Numbered from the stretch's first letter, positions 1-10,353 are shown. The stretch is 32,944 bases of DNA from Calocera cornea HHB12733 (GCA_001632435.1 KV424040.1:66901-99844); one strand, 5' to 3'. A program made the numbers and translations. Notes: generated from the sequence alone by a model not told the origin.

Positions 1-95
1 GCAAGACAGTCCAATACTGGCCCATACTGTTGGAAACTATAGGTACTGTACAGTAACTGCCAGTCTCTGTTGGTACACATCAGTACCCATGGGTA
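1..95 (+). repeat. Left terminal inverted repeat (95 bp)
   Basis: Base 1 pairs with 16358 and base 95 with 16264 with no mismatch that I can find; the match stops at 96/16263. The repeat is dense in TACTG/CAGTA motifs and contains two perfect 12-bp palindromes: TACTGTACAGTA at 44-55, and TACCCATGGGTA at 84-95, which ends exactly at the inner boundary. Palindromes of this kind could be protein-binding sites, which is an inference. Confidence 0.9.
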
Positions 96-600
96 TGGGA
101 CAGTATATGTAGACTCAGCACCCAGCTAACGGAAAACATCTGCCTTGCCTAGGGACATCTTCTATTGCAATCCAATGCTTTTTGGAGTGCAAGGTGTTTT
201 GGATAATGCATGTATCACTCTCCTTCTTGGATGAGTCTGCCCTAACAAACGCCTGCATATAGCTTATTGACAGGCTTGTGTTGAAGCTTGGTGTAGTTTG
301 CAGTGCACTTAACACTGTTGTCATAATCCTTTCTCTGGCAGAGCCTTCACTGACTCTCTCATAGCAAGCTTCTCTGAAGGGTATGCATGCTGGGTTGGCA
401 CTTACACTATACATGATCAAAGGAGATGTTATCACTGCAAGTGCAACCTTGGTCTGACCTGGTCTGACTCAGTCTTGTCACAACAAGACTCAGTTGTTGA
501 GCCATGCCTTTATCACACAGATCAAAGGTATTGGCGGAACCACCGGCATCTCCCGCAAAAGAAAGTGTGGGCTCCTTGGGGAGTTTCTCAGTCAAAAGGA
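96..600. other. Sub-terminal non-coding stretch
   Basis: The frames here are short and on both strands, and none shows a recognisable domain. The CAGTA motif recurs just inside the TIR (near 101). I see nothing else. Confidence 0.5.
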
Positions 601-842
601 CTGGGTGATGATGATTGTCTGTGCTTGCCGTGTCAGGTACATTTGCAGTGTCTGTCAAGGGTACTTGGGGATGATGATTTGCCACATCAGGCACCTTTGT
701 GGTGTCCATCGAGGCACTGGGGGATGATGATTGTCTGCACTTGCCACATCAGGCACCTTCACAGTGTCCATCGAGGGCACTGGGTGATGATGATTTTTCT
801 GCACTCGCCCCATCAGCCACCTGCAGCTCATCCTTCAGCACC
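601..842. repeat. Minisatellite, about 63-bp unit, four copies
   Basis: Copies start near 601, 664, 717 and 780, each opening with a CTGGGTGATGATGATT-like core followed by a conserved CACATCAGGCACCTT-like segment. Spacings are 63, 53 and 63 bp. Related cores occur near 3118 and 3240. A 63-bp unit equals 21 codons, and minus-strand frames read a repeated NHHP-type peptide, but frame shifts between copies argue against a functional protein. Confidence 0.75.
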
Positions 843-1766
843 ATATTGCATCTAACTCCAACATCCACAACAAGGCAACTATTGATGAGTTCCACCCGCA
901 GGTACAACTCTGATAGTGTATCAGTAAGATTAAAATGTATACCAGTGCTAACAGTACTCACCAGGTTCAAAACCTTGACAAACACGTGTAACACCCACTC
1001 GCACTTTTGTTGCTGTTCTCCATTACAATAAGACCTTGAAGTTGAAACATTGCCACTTAAAAAGAAACAATTGGCAAATATCATTTTGGGGTGCTGAGAA
1101 CACATACAGATGGATGTCAACACTGTGTTATGCAACAGTCTCTGGAAAATACACTGGTGGTTCTGGTGCAAGTTCAAGAGCGGTTAGAACAAAGGAGAGG
1201 CACTTGGCTCCATGGTGCCAGCAGTGCATTTGTCAGTGCCTGTCACATCTCACATGACATGACTGACCAAAACCCTGACAGAAGCACATATGTTTTTGAT
1301 TTCACCCAAGTTTATCCATCTTTGTAAGGCACATAACAATGTTTGATTTTCCATTCACTTTGCTTAGATTGCTGTTATTCTAGTCTGAGAATGAATTAGT
1401 GAAGGAATCTCCTGTGTGAGAGGTCTGTAAGCCTGACTTTAACCAGCAAGATTGACTCATGCCTAAAGCTTGCAAAATGCTAGTCCGTTGACTGCGTTAC
1501 ATACAAGCATCAAATGGCAATAGATAATATAACACACATCAGATAACATGTAGAATAATAATATCTGTAAAAGAGCTTTTGTAGCGAGATATGCATTGGC
1601 AACTTGTGTGGGAGGTTGGGTTGCATGGCACTCGGGAGGCTAAGAGAGAACCCTTGCATAGCAAAGCCAGCAACCTGTTTCCCCATTCACCCACCACAAA
1701 GCTGCATCCATCTGCAGCTTTCTTCCTGACCACTGTCTCTCACCTCATTAAATTTCAAGCTACTCT
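843..1766. other. No gene recognised
   Basis: Only short frames without domain signatures are present. The sequence is AT-richer and CpG-poor. No RNA gene or clear repeat was seen. Confidence 0.45.
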
Positions 1767-2948
1767 ATGTTCTCTCAAATGGATGGCATTGATAGCACTG
1801 TGGGCTTGTTTTTGGCCATCAACGGCACATTCATTGGCCTCAACGCTGCTGCTGCTCACCACACTGAGTCCGTCGAGCTCCAGACCCTCTTGATGGCTCA
1901 TCCAACTGACAAACTGAATGCTGCAGAGGCTCAGCCTATGAACGAGATCTGCAATGTGTCTGGGGTGGAAAGCGGTGCGCAGACTATGGTGGGATATCCT
2001 GCTGTGTATGGCGTGATGGTTGGCTTCCTCTTCACTGGCACCATGCCACCCATCAAGGAAGGAACAGGAATGAAGGAAGGATAGGAGCTGCCAGATGTAG
2101 AGTCTTCCGCCTTGGTATGTCCTTGTAGCTATGCCAATGACCATCATTGGAAACCAGGGAAGTCATCTTCCCTGCTTGCATCCTTGTGCTGATATCCATT
2201 GTAGGATCCATTTGTTGATGCTATCATCCAGGCTTATCACAAGGCCAATGCTGTGAAGCTCGTGAGCAGGACCAATGACACAAAGTCAACATCCAGGAAG
2301 CTGAAGAAGGCTGAGAAGAAGTTCCACCTGCCCACTCTGCAGGAGAAGATCAAGACATAGCAAGACAAGTTGCACAACCTTGATTGCAAGATGACTGGTG
2401 CAAAGCTTGTTTGCACCACTGCCCATGGGACAGAGTCACTCTTGGACAAAGGCTACAACCACTAGAAAGTGTTCAAGCAAGGCTGGTGGGATTGGTGGAA
2501 TGTGCTGGTTGGCATCGGTATTAGCATGAAGGTCTAGTTTTTGCTGGGTTTTGAATACCCAAAGCCGGGGACAGGCTGGTTGCCTGCAATCTGGGCATTC
2601 CTGAAGCAACTTAATGCCAAGATTAGTGGCATCTTGGTCATCACCATTGGCCTTCTGCTTTGCTTCTTTGTGTGCTTGCGCCACATCTTCATGGCTATTG
2701 CTGGCAACTATTGCGTTCAAATTCTCATGGGATGCATTGTCCTGTTTGTTTGTAAGTCTCTCTCCTATAACAGATGTAAACTAGCACTGATGAGCGAGAC
2801 AGTCTTCTGCATTTTCCTCAAGGACACAGTGCTTGGCAGATACATCCAGGCAGGCTTCAAGGTGATTGTAGGGCTGCTGGGGAAGGTGAAGCTGGAGAGC
2901 AAGGCATAGAAATGGCAACAGGAATAGTGCAAAACACACACCCTTTAA
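1767..2948 (+). pseudogene. Unrecognised gene relic with in-frame TAG codons only
   Basis: A single reading frame runs from ATG 1767 to TAA 2946-2948, with a likely 90-bp intron at 2115-2204 (GTATGT...TTGTAG) that keeps frame. The frame is interrupted only by TAG codons, at 2082, 2358, 2463, 2535, 2907 and 2925, with no frameshift seen; the TGA and TAG at 2190-2204 fall inside the intron. The N-terminal part (FLAINGTFIGLNAAAAHHTE) looks helical, the middle is Lys/Glu-rich and possibly coiled, and around 2626-2710 there is a strongly hydrophobic segment (GILVITIGLLLCFFVCL) that should span a membrane. I do not recognise the family. The TAGs fit CAG-to-TAG or TGG-to-TAG transitions, so this is most likely a decayed gene. 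Confidence 0.5.
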
Positions 2949-3856
2949 CTGCGTATTGATGATGACATGACTGCATCATACTGTATTGTATTCATTACTG
3001 ACAATAGCAAACCCTTGAATTACCTCTTTGCAAGGGGATCTGAGGATAGTAGATCTACAACTGTAATATGATGAGCAATGTGCTCATGATATGATTACTT
3101 CTGTGGGCATGTCTTTGTTGTGATGATGACTCTCTGCGCTCTCCAAGAGAGTGCAGACAGGGATAGGGATGAGAGGGGATTGGCGGCTGGGGGGAGGGGA
3201 TTGGCGGCTGGGGCAGAGGGAAGCGGGGTGAGCGAGAGGTGGGTGATGATGATTGTCTGCGCTCACCAAGAAAGCACAAACAGGGAGGTGGATTGTCATG
3301 GGATGGAAACCAAGACATAGACAAACAGTTGAAGGACCCCAGAGACAAGGTAGAGAAGCAAAATATATGAGAAGAAAGCTAGGCAATGCAAAACAGAACA
3401 GCGCCAGAACCCATCAACAACAGTAGCCAGAAACAGGATACAGGAATGTTGCAGCGCGAGTTGCAAGTTCAAGAATCCACAAGCGTGATAGTGTTTTGAG
3501 ACCCAGAGAATGAGACACCACAAGAGTGCACAGTAGATGTTAGTCAAGTGCAACAGTGCAATGCCATCCAGATGAATGTTGGATGAACAGAGTATGTCAA
3601 TGCCAAAGGAGTGCATGAAGTGAATTTTCCTTGCAGAGCGGCGTCCATACAGTTTTGGTTGATATGGCAGCATTAGCTCCCGTGCCCCCACTACCACAGA
3701 AAATGTGCTGCCACTTATTGCTCCCGGTGCAACACCACTCTTTGTGCTGTGGATTTGCAAAACAATCACCTTGCACTCTCCCCCTCCTCTTGCCATGACT
3801 TTGACAGGCAGCCTCCTCCAGATATTCACATAAAGCACCTATCTTATCCCGTCATA
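2949..3856. other. Intergenic stretch with small direct repeats
   Basis: A 19-bp sequence AGGGGATTGGCGGCTGGGG is duplicated in tandem at 3174-3192 and 3195-3213. It is flanked by two copies (about 3118 and 3240) of a GATGATGAYTSTCTGCGCTC-like core related to the 601-842 minisatellite. A 180-codon minus-strand frame (3296-3838) has no recognisable domain and I do not call it a gene. Confidence 0.5.
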
Positions 3857-5065
3857 ATGTCTGGCCCCACCCCAACCCCTACAGGTGCAATACATGTTGA
3901 CAACAACAACATGGAGGAGGACATCAAAATCATAGAGCACTGGCAGGCAAGCATAGAGTGTACAGACATAGAGATTGTTTTCATGGGCTGGTGCCGACAT
4001 GCAGAAACCCTGGCTACACATCAACAAGTAGTCAGACACTTGAGCAGGAGGGTTCCACTAAGTAAGAACACCTTGCCCTCACTCAATTCTTACCTACCGT
4101 CTGACCCTTTGCGCCTCTCCCAGCACAACCAAATAACCCAAGCCAAGAACAGCATAGGGGTGGGCCGCTTGGTCAAACTCAAGTTCCTATCACTTCCATG
4201 GATGTTTTGTTGATTGGATTGCAACCCTCTCTCCTCAGTGCTCCCATCCTGACTGTGTCGTGGGCTCTCCCCACTGCATCAACCACTATCCAACCCACAT
4301 CAACAACGGTCTCAGAAACATCAACGGCTGTCCCTATTGCCTTGCCTCACTGATCAGCAACAGCAATAGAAGACTCTCTGGCAATTGTCCTAGTGCTGTA
4401 TCCTGATGCAAATGTTGAGGACATTGCCCAGCTGCTTTGCACCTTTCTCCCCCTCTTTGAAGAATGCGGTGTCAAGGAGACACTTAAGTGCCTCTCTAAC
4501 CCAAGACAATATCATAAATATCTCTTGTGGGATCAGTCTGTTACCAGCTGCAGGGGGACAACAGAGCCTCAAGCCGGAGATGACTTGAATAACCAGGGTG
4601 AGAGCCCCTGTTGCTGTCTCCTCTCCTTTGGCCCATCAATCTCTCTAGCAATTGACGACTCTCCTGAAGACGAAGAGCTTCAAGAGTGTGAATGTTGTTT
4701 TGCCTTGGTTCATAGGGTGAAATTGCTTCATTTGATTTTTCCACTTTGCTACTATTAATCACCTCTTGCAGATGAGAATGGTTGTCTGCATACATGGGCA
4801 TTCTTTGTGTGGCCCATGCATGGAGAGGCAGGTCCTCAACCTTGTTTCTGGACAGAAGACTGCAGTGCGGTGCATTGCAATGGCCACAAATTCATGCACT
4901 TACACATTTCCACTGCACGTAGTTAAACCCTTTCTGTCCCCTCCAGTCAAGAGGGTCTTGAACCAGTACATGCAGGTCAAGGAGCTGAAGAATGTGGATG
5001 GCATCATCTTTTGCAACTTCTGCAATTATGTGTGCCAAGTCGACAGCTCTTATTCTGCAACTCTA
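3857..5065 (+). pseudogene. RBR-type E3 ubiquitin ligase relic, RNF216/TRIAD-like, truncated
   Basis: RBR ligases take ubiquitin from an E2 onto a RING2 cysteine and pass it to a substrate. The relic reads from ATG 3857, with introns at 4062-4123 (GTAAGA...CTCCCAG) and 4708-4771 (GTTCAT...TTGCAG, good branch site); both keep frame. After a Thr/Ser/Pro-rich segment comes LYPDANVEDIAQLL, like the pre-RING helix of RNF216. RING1 follows: CECC before the intron, then C-I-H-G-H-S-L-C-G-P-C after it. Next are RCIAMATNSCTYTF, the LSPPVKRVLNQYMQ helix and the start of the IBR (CNFCNYVC). Homology then stops near 5065, so most of the IBR and the catalytic RING2 are missing. One in-frame TGA lies at 4351-4353, in a context where CGA decay would explain it. 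The product cannot be an active ligase. Confidence 0.65.
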
Positions 5066-6380
5066 CTGCTCTGTGGGCACAACAGAACGGGTGCCAGTCA
5101 TGGGGGTAGGCAAACTGGGATAACCACTGGCATGGGGAATGGGGAGCAAATCTGGATGATGCCGGCCCATCCAGTGAGCAAGCTCACAGGGGAACACCTT
5201 CCTTTGGCAGAAGGGGGGGCAATGTGCAGTGGCAGGTGGAGGACTGGCAGTGGGTTCCATCTGATAGCCGCCCCATGGGTCAAGGTACGGCAGCACCCAC
5301 CACGGGACAACGAGCCGCCGGTGAAGGTGGATATGGCTGATGCCAGCATCCCAATGGAGGCCGATTCAGCCCGTACTGAGTGTTGTTGGTTTCTCCGTTA
5401 CCTATGAGCTGTCTAGAGTAGTCAGGTGAACATTGAACATGATAACCACAAGTACCACAACCGGAATAAGTACATTGGGAAGCAGAAAGAAGTTGCAGGT
5501 CAAGGTCTGCAGCCGTATTCCATGACAGCCAATCTAAGAGAGAGTGAACGGGAGTGAATGGGAGTGGACAAGCCTGTGATTTGTGTTGGTGGATCCTTTC
5601 TCTTCCATCATCCCAGCTCAATGCTTCCTTGGGGCCTGTGCTCATCTGGGTGCCCACAATACCCCCAAGACAGCATCTATTTTTCCCTAACTCCCTTCAG
5701 TACTGTGCACTAACCAGTACAGCAAGTATTTCACCAGTCGTTTGCAGGGTGAAGGTTTCAGAGAGAGCCCCCAGGGTTACTCTGGTCTAATGGAATCTGC
5801 TGAAAACACAAACAACTGAGCCTTTGAATGCAAAAGAGACACAAATGCAATGAGACAGTAAGCTCCAAACTGTTTTGCACATTGGCACTGCTCTCAGCCA
5901 TGGGCATTTGCACTGGGCATAGCCATTTCAGAGGGAGGTTTGGGTTTCATGCTTGTCCACTTCAAAATCTATCCAGTTCATTGATGCTTGCCATTGCCTG
6001 CCTCACTCATAGAGTCCCGGTCACCCTGGAAGCTCCATAGTCTTCTGGCGTGGAGATAGAGCATCATCTCAGCATAACACCACACCGTTGGTTCTCTTGC
6101 TTTATGTCCCTTTTGGTTTCCAGAGTAGCTACCTCTCCCAAACATCTCTACATGCCGAGCACCAGCTGACCCTCTCTGTCTACCATATATGCAGCTGCTT
6201 AGCTGCTCCCCCCACTTTGTGACAGAAAGAAAGAATCTTAAAGACTGGTGAGTTAATAATAAGAGGCTGAATTAGTACTATATTAATAGCTGCATGGGGT
6301 CAATATAGGGTTAGTATACTATGGGCACTTGCAAAGGATACCTTTACAACATATGTATGTCCATGACAGAACATCCTGGC
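5066..6380. other. No gene recognised after the RBR truncation
   Basis: I found no IBR or RING2 continuation of the upstream relic. Frames are short on both strands. A lysine/histidine-rich open stretch at about 5427-5540 has no recognisable homology. No RNA gene or repeat stands out. Confidence 0.4.
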
Positions 6381-7925
6381 TTAGTCCTGATCCATCACAG
6401 AGGCTGAGTCTAATGGGCTCTCCACCACTGGGGCCTGCTTCTTTGCCCATGACTTGCACTTCTTCTGCAAAGGGTTGAGCTTCAAGACTTCCTTGCATGC
6501 AACAGTCCACAACACCTCAGACTGCAACCTCTCTTCCAGACTCTCCCGATGGTCTTCATCTGAAAGTAAGTGGTTGATTGTAGCATTGTCTTTTGCACAA
6601 ATGAAGGCAAACTTGTCTAAGATGTTGAGCTTTTCACAGTCGGAGCTCATGGCGCTTGAATCAAGGGTTTGGTTACTTTGTGAGTGTTCCTGGTACCACC
6701 GCACATGCTTTGACCACACACAATCCATTTTCTTCATTGTCTCCAGGTCCTTCTGAATTGTTTGGCTGCTGCTGATTGAATTGTCAGAGAGCCCCGCTGC
6801 GCTGAAGAGCGAATTCGCCAAGTCACAGATGGTGATGATAGCATCCCATCCAGACATCGTCCACTTTTGGGTGTCCCAGTGAACCTTTGAGGCTGCGTCT
6901 AGGCGGTAGGGAGACATGTCTTCAAGCAGAGTGCTCAGGGCTTGAAGAGCCTGCCACCTCATTTGCACACACCATATAATATGACGGTGGTGCTGAGACA
7001 GCAGCTGAGGTAGTGAGCCAAATGCCCAAGGAATGGCTTGGCAAAGTACATCCAGGAGGGCAGTGCAGGTCAAGGAGATGGCTGCACATACTGTGGGCAG
7101 ATCCTCTTGGGTGATGTCCAAGCGCAATGGCTCCACTGTATGGGTGCTGGGAGAAGCTGTGCTGGTTTCCTGATACCCAGAGGGTGCTGACATACTCATT
7201 GGCGGCTGTCCTGAGCTAGCCCCCAAATTGAGCGGTTTGGCATCTCCCTCCTGAGGGATGTTGAACAATGTCACATGATTTTGGTGAGCTTGAGCCTGGC
7301 GCAGCGGTGGAGATCAGGTAGACGGCAGTGCGTGGCCGTTTTTGAATATCAGAAAGTAAAGGTTGTCCAGGGAGAAATCACCCGCAAAGTCCTTTCCCGC
7401 AATACCACACAATTGGGTGATAGTCTCCAAGGTCCATTCACTGTTGCTGTTGACAGGCAAGATCAGAGCTCCAGACCTGTTGCTCCCAAACGGTTGCTCC
7501 TGGAGCTCTTCCCAAAGGCATACATGGCAATGTCCTTGGAGTTCCGCAATGTCCGAGGTTACCACAAGCTCATCTGCCATATAGACATAGCTCCCCTCCC
7601 ACAAGGGGTCATCCTTGAGGTCGACAAGGTTCTTGAAAACATCTCCACTATCTTGCTGCCTGATTTCTTCCCATACCCTTTGCCACAGGTGGAAGCACAA
7701 CGGGCTTTGCAACAACAGCAGTCTTTCCAGACACTGCCATTGCAGTGTGGTGTATATGGCGAGCTGTGACTTACGTTTGGCATCAATGACCAAGACTGCA
7801 ACAGAATATTCTTCTTCTATGCCTGACGTTACTGTTAGACGGCCCTCATAATGCCAAATGAAGGACTTGTACCCATAGCAGTGAGGGCAAGTTGCTGTGT
7901 ATATGTGCAAAGGAGTCAGCCCAAG
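6381..7925 (-). pseudogene. Unrecognised long frame with one internal TGA
   Basis: On the minus strand one frame is open from about 7925 to the stop at 6381-6383, broken only by TGA at 7314-7316. That gives roughly 200 plus 310 codons. The first block begins LHIYTATCPHCYGYKSF and then reads IEEEYSVAVLVIDAKRKSQ and LCGIAGKDFAGDF. The second is Ser/Thr-rich and then helical, with many Trp and Leu, ending in a Lys-rich tail. The first 20 residues resemble the C-terminal Toprim part of Spo11, whose relic lies directly upstream on the same strand, but the rest matches no family that I know. The TGA could come from a CGA codon by CpG decay. It may be a separate gene, or a sequence fused to the Spo11 relic. 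Confidence 0.4.
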
Positions 7926-8277
7926 TCAATGGGACTATGTCTAGAGACGCACCAGGTCTTTGGAGTCCTGCCCTTTGTCTCTTTCAGTACTCTCTTCCCC
8001 TCACAACAGCACCCTTGAGTTTCCCTTGCTCTCTGAGTCCTCCTTGCTGAAATCATTGATGTCCATAATATCAGGGTTGGAGCCATCACAGTCACAACCA
8101 TCAGGCTCAGCTTTGTTCAGAGAGGCAGATAAATGTACTGCTACACAGAGCAAGCCATCTCTAAACGCTCTGAACAAAGTTTCAACTTCTTGAACTAACC
8201 ATTATGATGAGTCCTTTGCCGTTACAAAATGGATGATTGGCAAATCCTTTGGCAAGCAGTGTCTGGAAGACCGCCTA

Positions 8278-8869
8278 TGTCAGGGGACACCAAGTTCGGC
8301 CAACTCGGGCACGATCTCGCAACACTCGGACACCTTCGACCACCTTTGACAGTTCCCCAGAACTCGGCTCCGCATTCAGGTCTTCGGTTACAAAGTCATA
8401 CCTTCGGCACAAACCTTCGGATACTTGGTACAGGCTTAGGTAAGGCAGTGCCCACTCGGCTATGCTTCGGCTGTGCGGGCTATGCCTCGGCTGTGTCCTG
8501 GGCAGTGTTGGGTCTCACCTCGGCATTTCGGGAGAAGCTGAGGCTGTGATCGTATACTCGTATATAAACTTCGGTAGCTTCGGTAGCTTCTCCTTAGATC
8601 TGATCTCTGAGGAATCTCCATAGTCTTGTGAGAAAGCCTGGTCATCACATCCATCCTCCCACTCCGAACATCCAAACTCTCTCCGAACTCTGCTTGCTTC
8701 ATCCGAACTACCTTCGACGTCCCACGTATCTCTTAGTTGGACTTACGAAGGGTACGATTGGTTGGTTCTTGGATACTGTCAGCCACGACCTCCCCCGAAT
8801 CCCTTGTCTTTGGTCTCTTCGACTCAGTCGGGTTTAGTCGGCAGCCTTGCTAGACTGTGTGCCCTCACA
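8278..8869 (+). mobile_element. Solo LTR (592 bp) with 5-bp target duplication
   Basis: The block starts TGTCAGGGGA and ends GCCCTCACA (TG...CA). It is flanked by GCCTA at 8273-8277 and 8870-8874. The first half is packed with CTCGG/TTCGG motifs, a TATA box follows at 8561, and about 300 bp of R-U5-like sequence completes it. It is rich in CpG while its surroundings are almost free of it, so it arrived after the host sequence had decayed. No internal retrotransposon sequence remains. The strand given follows the TATA box. Both Ty1/copia and Ty3/gypsy elements make 5-bp duplications, so the superfamily is not decided. Confidence 0.85.
8561..8568 (+). promoter_or_regulatory. TATA box of the solo LTR
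   Basis: TATATAAA lies 283 bp from the LTR start, downstream of the CTCGG/TTCGG-rich presumptive U3 and followed by TTCGGTAGC twice in tandem. The position fits an LTR promoter. Confidence 0.6.
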
Positions 8870-9310
8870 GCCTAGCCAAGTTGTCAGATAGTTGCAGCAA
8901 TGGGTTCCTTGCTGACCTCTTTCTCCACAACAAGCACAAAGGCAATTTCTGGATCAACATTGAGAATATCAATATCTTGCCAAGCCAGCATATGTTGTCC
9001 CTGATTCCCTGTCAGTGGATGCCTGCACGTCACAAGAGCCACTGGTACCATAGCCACACTGGCAGTGATAAGATCTCCTTGGGTGGTGTATAGCCTAAGA
9101 GCTGAGCCAGCAAACATGCCACAAGGGGAAGCTTGCTATGAGAATGTAATTTAAGGCATGGCCAGAAGGAGGAGGACAACAAACAATATTCAGCTTGTCC
9201 CGACTAACCCCAAGCTTCAATGCAAGCCTCTCAATGAGCTATATGTGGATAGTTGTCAGCACATAATCAAACAATGCATGCCAATAATATGTGCCTTATC
9301 TGAGACACCT

Positions 9311-9748
9311 TGCATTTTGGGGCCGGCTTTTGTGAAGGTGGATCATTCCAGTCATCTTGCCTCTTGCCCACAGCCAGAATATTGTTGTCAAACTCATCAC
9401 TGCTGTCAGAGAAGAGCATCCTGTCAAAGACTATCATAATATAGCACCAAGGTGACAGGACAAGACAAAGGGGTGCACCTTGTAATGTCAGTCACATGTG
9501 TGAGTTCTTTTGGTTACGTGCCGCGTGATTACAGCCACTGCGGTCAGCCTCAATGGGCAAAGTTGTTGTTGCCATTGCCAGAAGCAGCCACCATGCGCCC
9601 TTTGCCGTTGTCCATGCCACTTCCTCATCCATCATCTATGCGCACATAGACTGCTTCATTCCAGGCTATGCATTTCTGTTCCAGCTCAGTGCCAGCATTG
9701 ACTATCAGTTGCAACATCAACTATGCGGCATCAACATTGACATTGACC
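9311..9748. other. Region between Spo11 relic and lipocalin-like gene
   Basis: It probably includes the lost N-terminal part of the Spo11 relic (minus) and the 5' side of the lipocalin-like gene (plus), which are divergent. Several overlapping plus-strand frames (9452-9846) have no recognisable domain. Confidence 0.4.
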
Positions 9749-10353
9749 ATGGCCGCCGCAGACGCAAAGCCAATCCTGATTGGAAAGGATGGTGTGCCAA
9801 TGCACCTCTCACTGAGCAAGGCCAAGTTCCCAACTGCAGCCTTTGAGGGCAAGTGGTTTGTCGTCCAGTCAATGTTGGGCATGTGGAAGGTGTGCCGCAT
9901 ATGCCTGCATGTAAGCAGATTGTGCTGACTTGCTGGTGGTTGTAGATGCGCAAGGACGTGACGATCATGTACACACCACACACACTGCCTCCACACCTTG
10001 CATACAATGACCACGTGCAGTATTGGTCCTCCTCTGTGCCGTTGTCCCAAACCCTCAGCTCAGTTGTTGGCATCTCCACGCTCCTGCCTATGCCAGGCGC
10101 GGGGGCAGACAACAGGCCCACAGTGGTGAGCAAGCACGGCCCGCACTTCAAGTGGCAGGGCTTGGGCCTGCTAGTGATTGCCAGCTCCAAGTGGCAGGTG
10201 CTGGGCTATGACATGGACAAGGGTTGGGTGGTGACCTTCTTCAAGAAGATGCTGTTGACCCCCACCAGGCTGTCACCTCCCGCAGCATGGCAATGTGGCT
10301 GGGCATGCTGGAGATGCAGAATATGCCTTCTTCTTTGGGGCCCCAGCACTTGA
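9749..10353 (+). pseudogene. Lipocalin-like protein gene, 3' end damaged
   Basis: Lipocalins are small beta-barrel binders of hydrophobic ligands. Exon 1 (9749-9889) encodes MAAADAKPILIGKDG and then FEGKWFVVQSMLGMWK, which contains the lipocalin G-x-W signature. The intron at 9890-9945 (GTGTGC...GTTGTAG) keeps frame, and exon 2 reads RKDVTIMYTP, VQYWSSS, SSVVGI, FKWQGLG and ASSKWQVLGY. This is a pattern that I recognise from small basidiomycete lipocalin-like proteins, with a late GWVVTFFKKMLLTP strand. After that the frame turns Trp/Cys-rich and ends at 10353; the +1 frame continues open (VTSRSMAMW), so a small deletion has probably shifted it. CpG is less depleted here than in the neighbouring sequence. 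It could still make a shortened protein. Confidence 0.55.

Larger units (their letters stand above)
7926..9310 (-). pseudogene. Spo11 / topoisomerase VI subunit A-like relic, split by a solo LTR
   Basis: Spo11 makes the meiotic double-strand breaks through an active-site tyrosine. On the minus strand I read, in order: a GTYYWHALF block at about 9270-9295, like the RDIYY catalytic motif; LIERLALKLGVSRDKLNI (9185-9238); an intron at 9136-9184 (GTTTGT...CATAG); QASPCGMFAGSALRLY (from 9135), like the KGLVAG motif; and FVLVVEKE ending at 8917, the Toprim glutamate motif. An intron at 8275-8916 now contains an LTR; it is followed by AVFQTLLAKGF and GKGLIIM (8200-8274). A DKGQDSKDLVR stretch further on loosely resembles the GKGYPD region. 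In-frame stops at 9296-9298 (TAA) and 9239-9241 (TAG) and a lost Asp next to the Tyr pair show that it is dead. The motif order and intron fit make the family call good; whether it was captured or is an old host copy is open. Confidence 0.7.

Noticed and set aside
3296..3838. 180-codon minus-strand frame
   Set aside because: It has hydrophobic composition but no motif, intron pattern or neighbour to support it.
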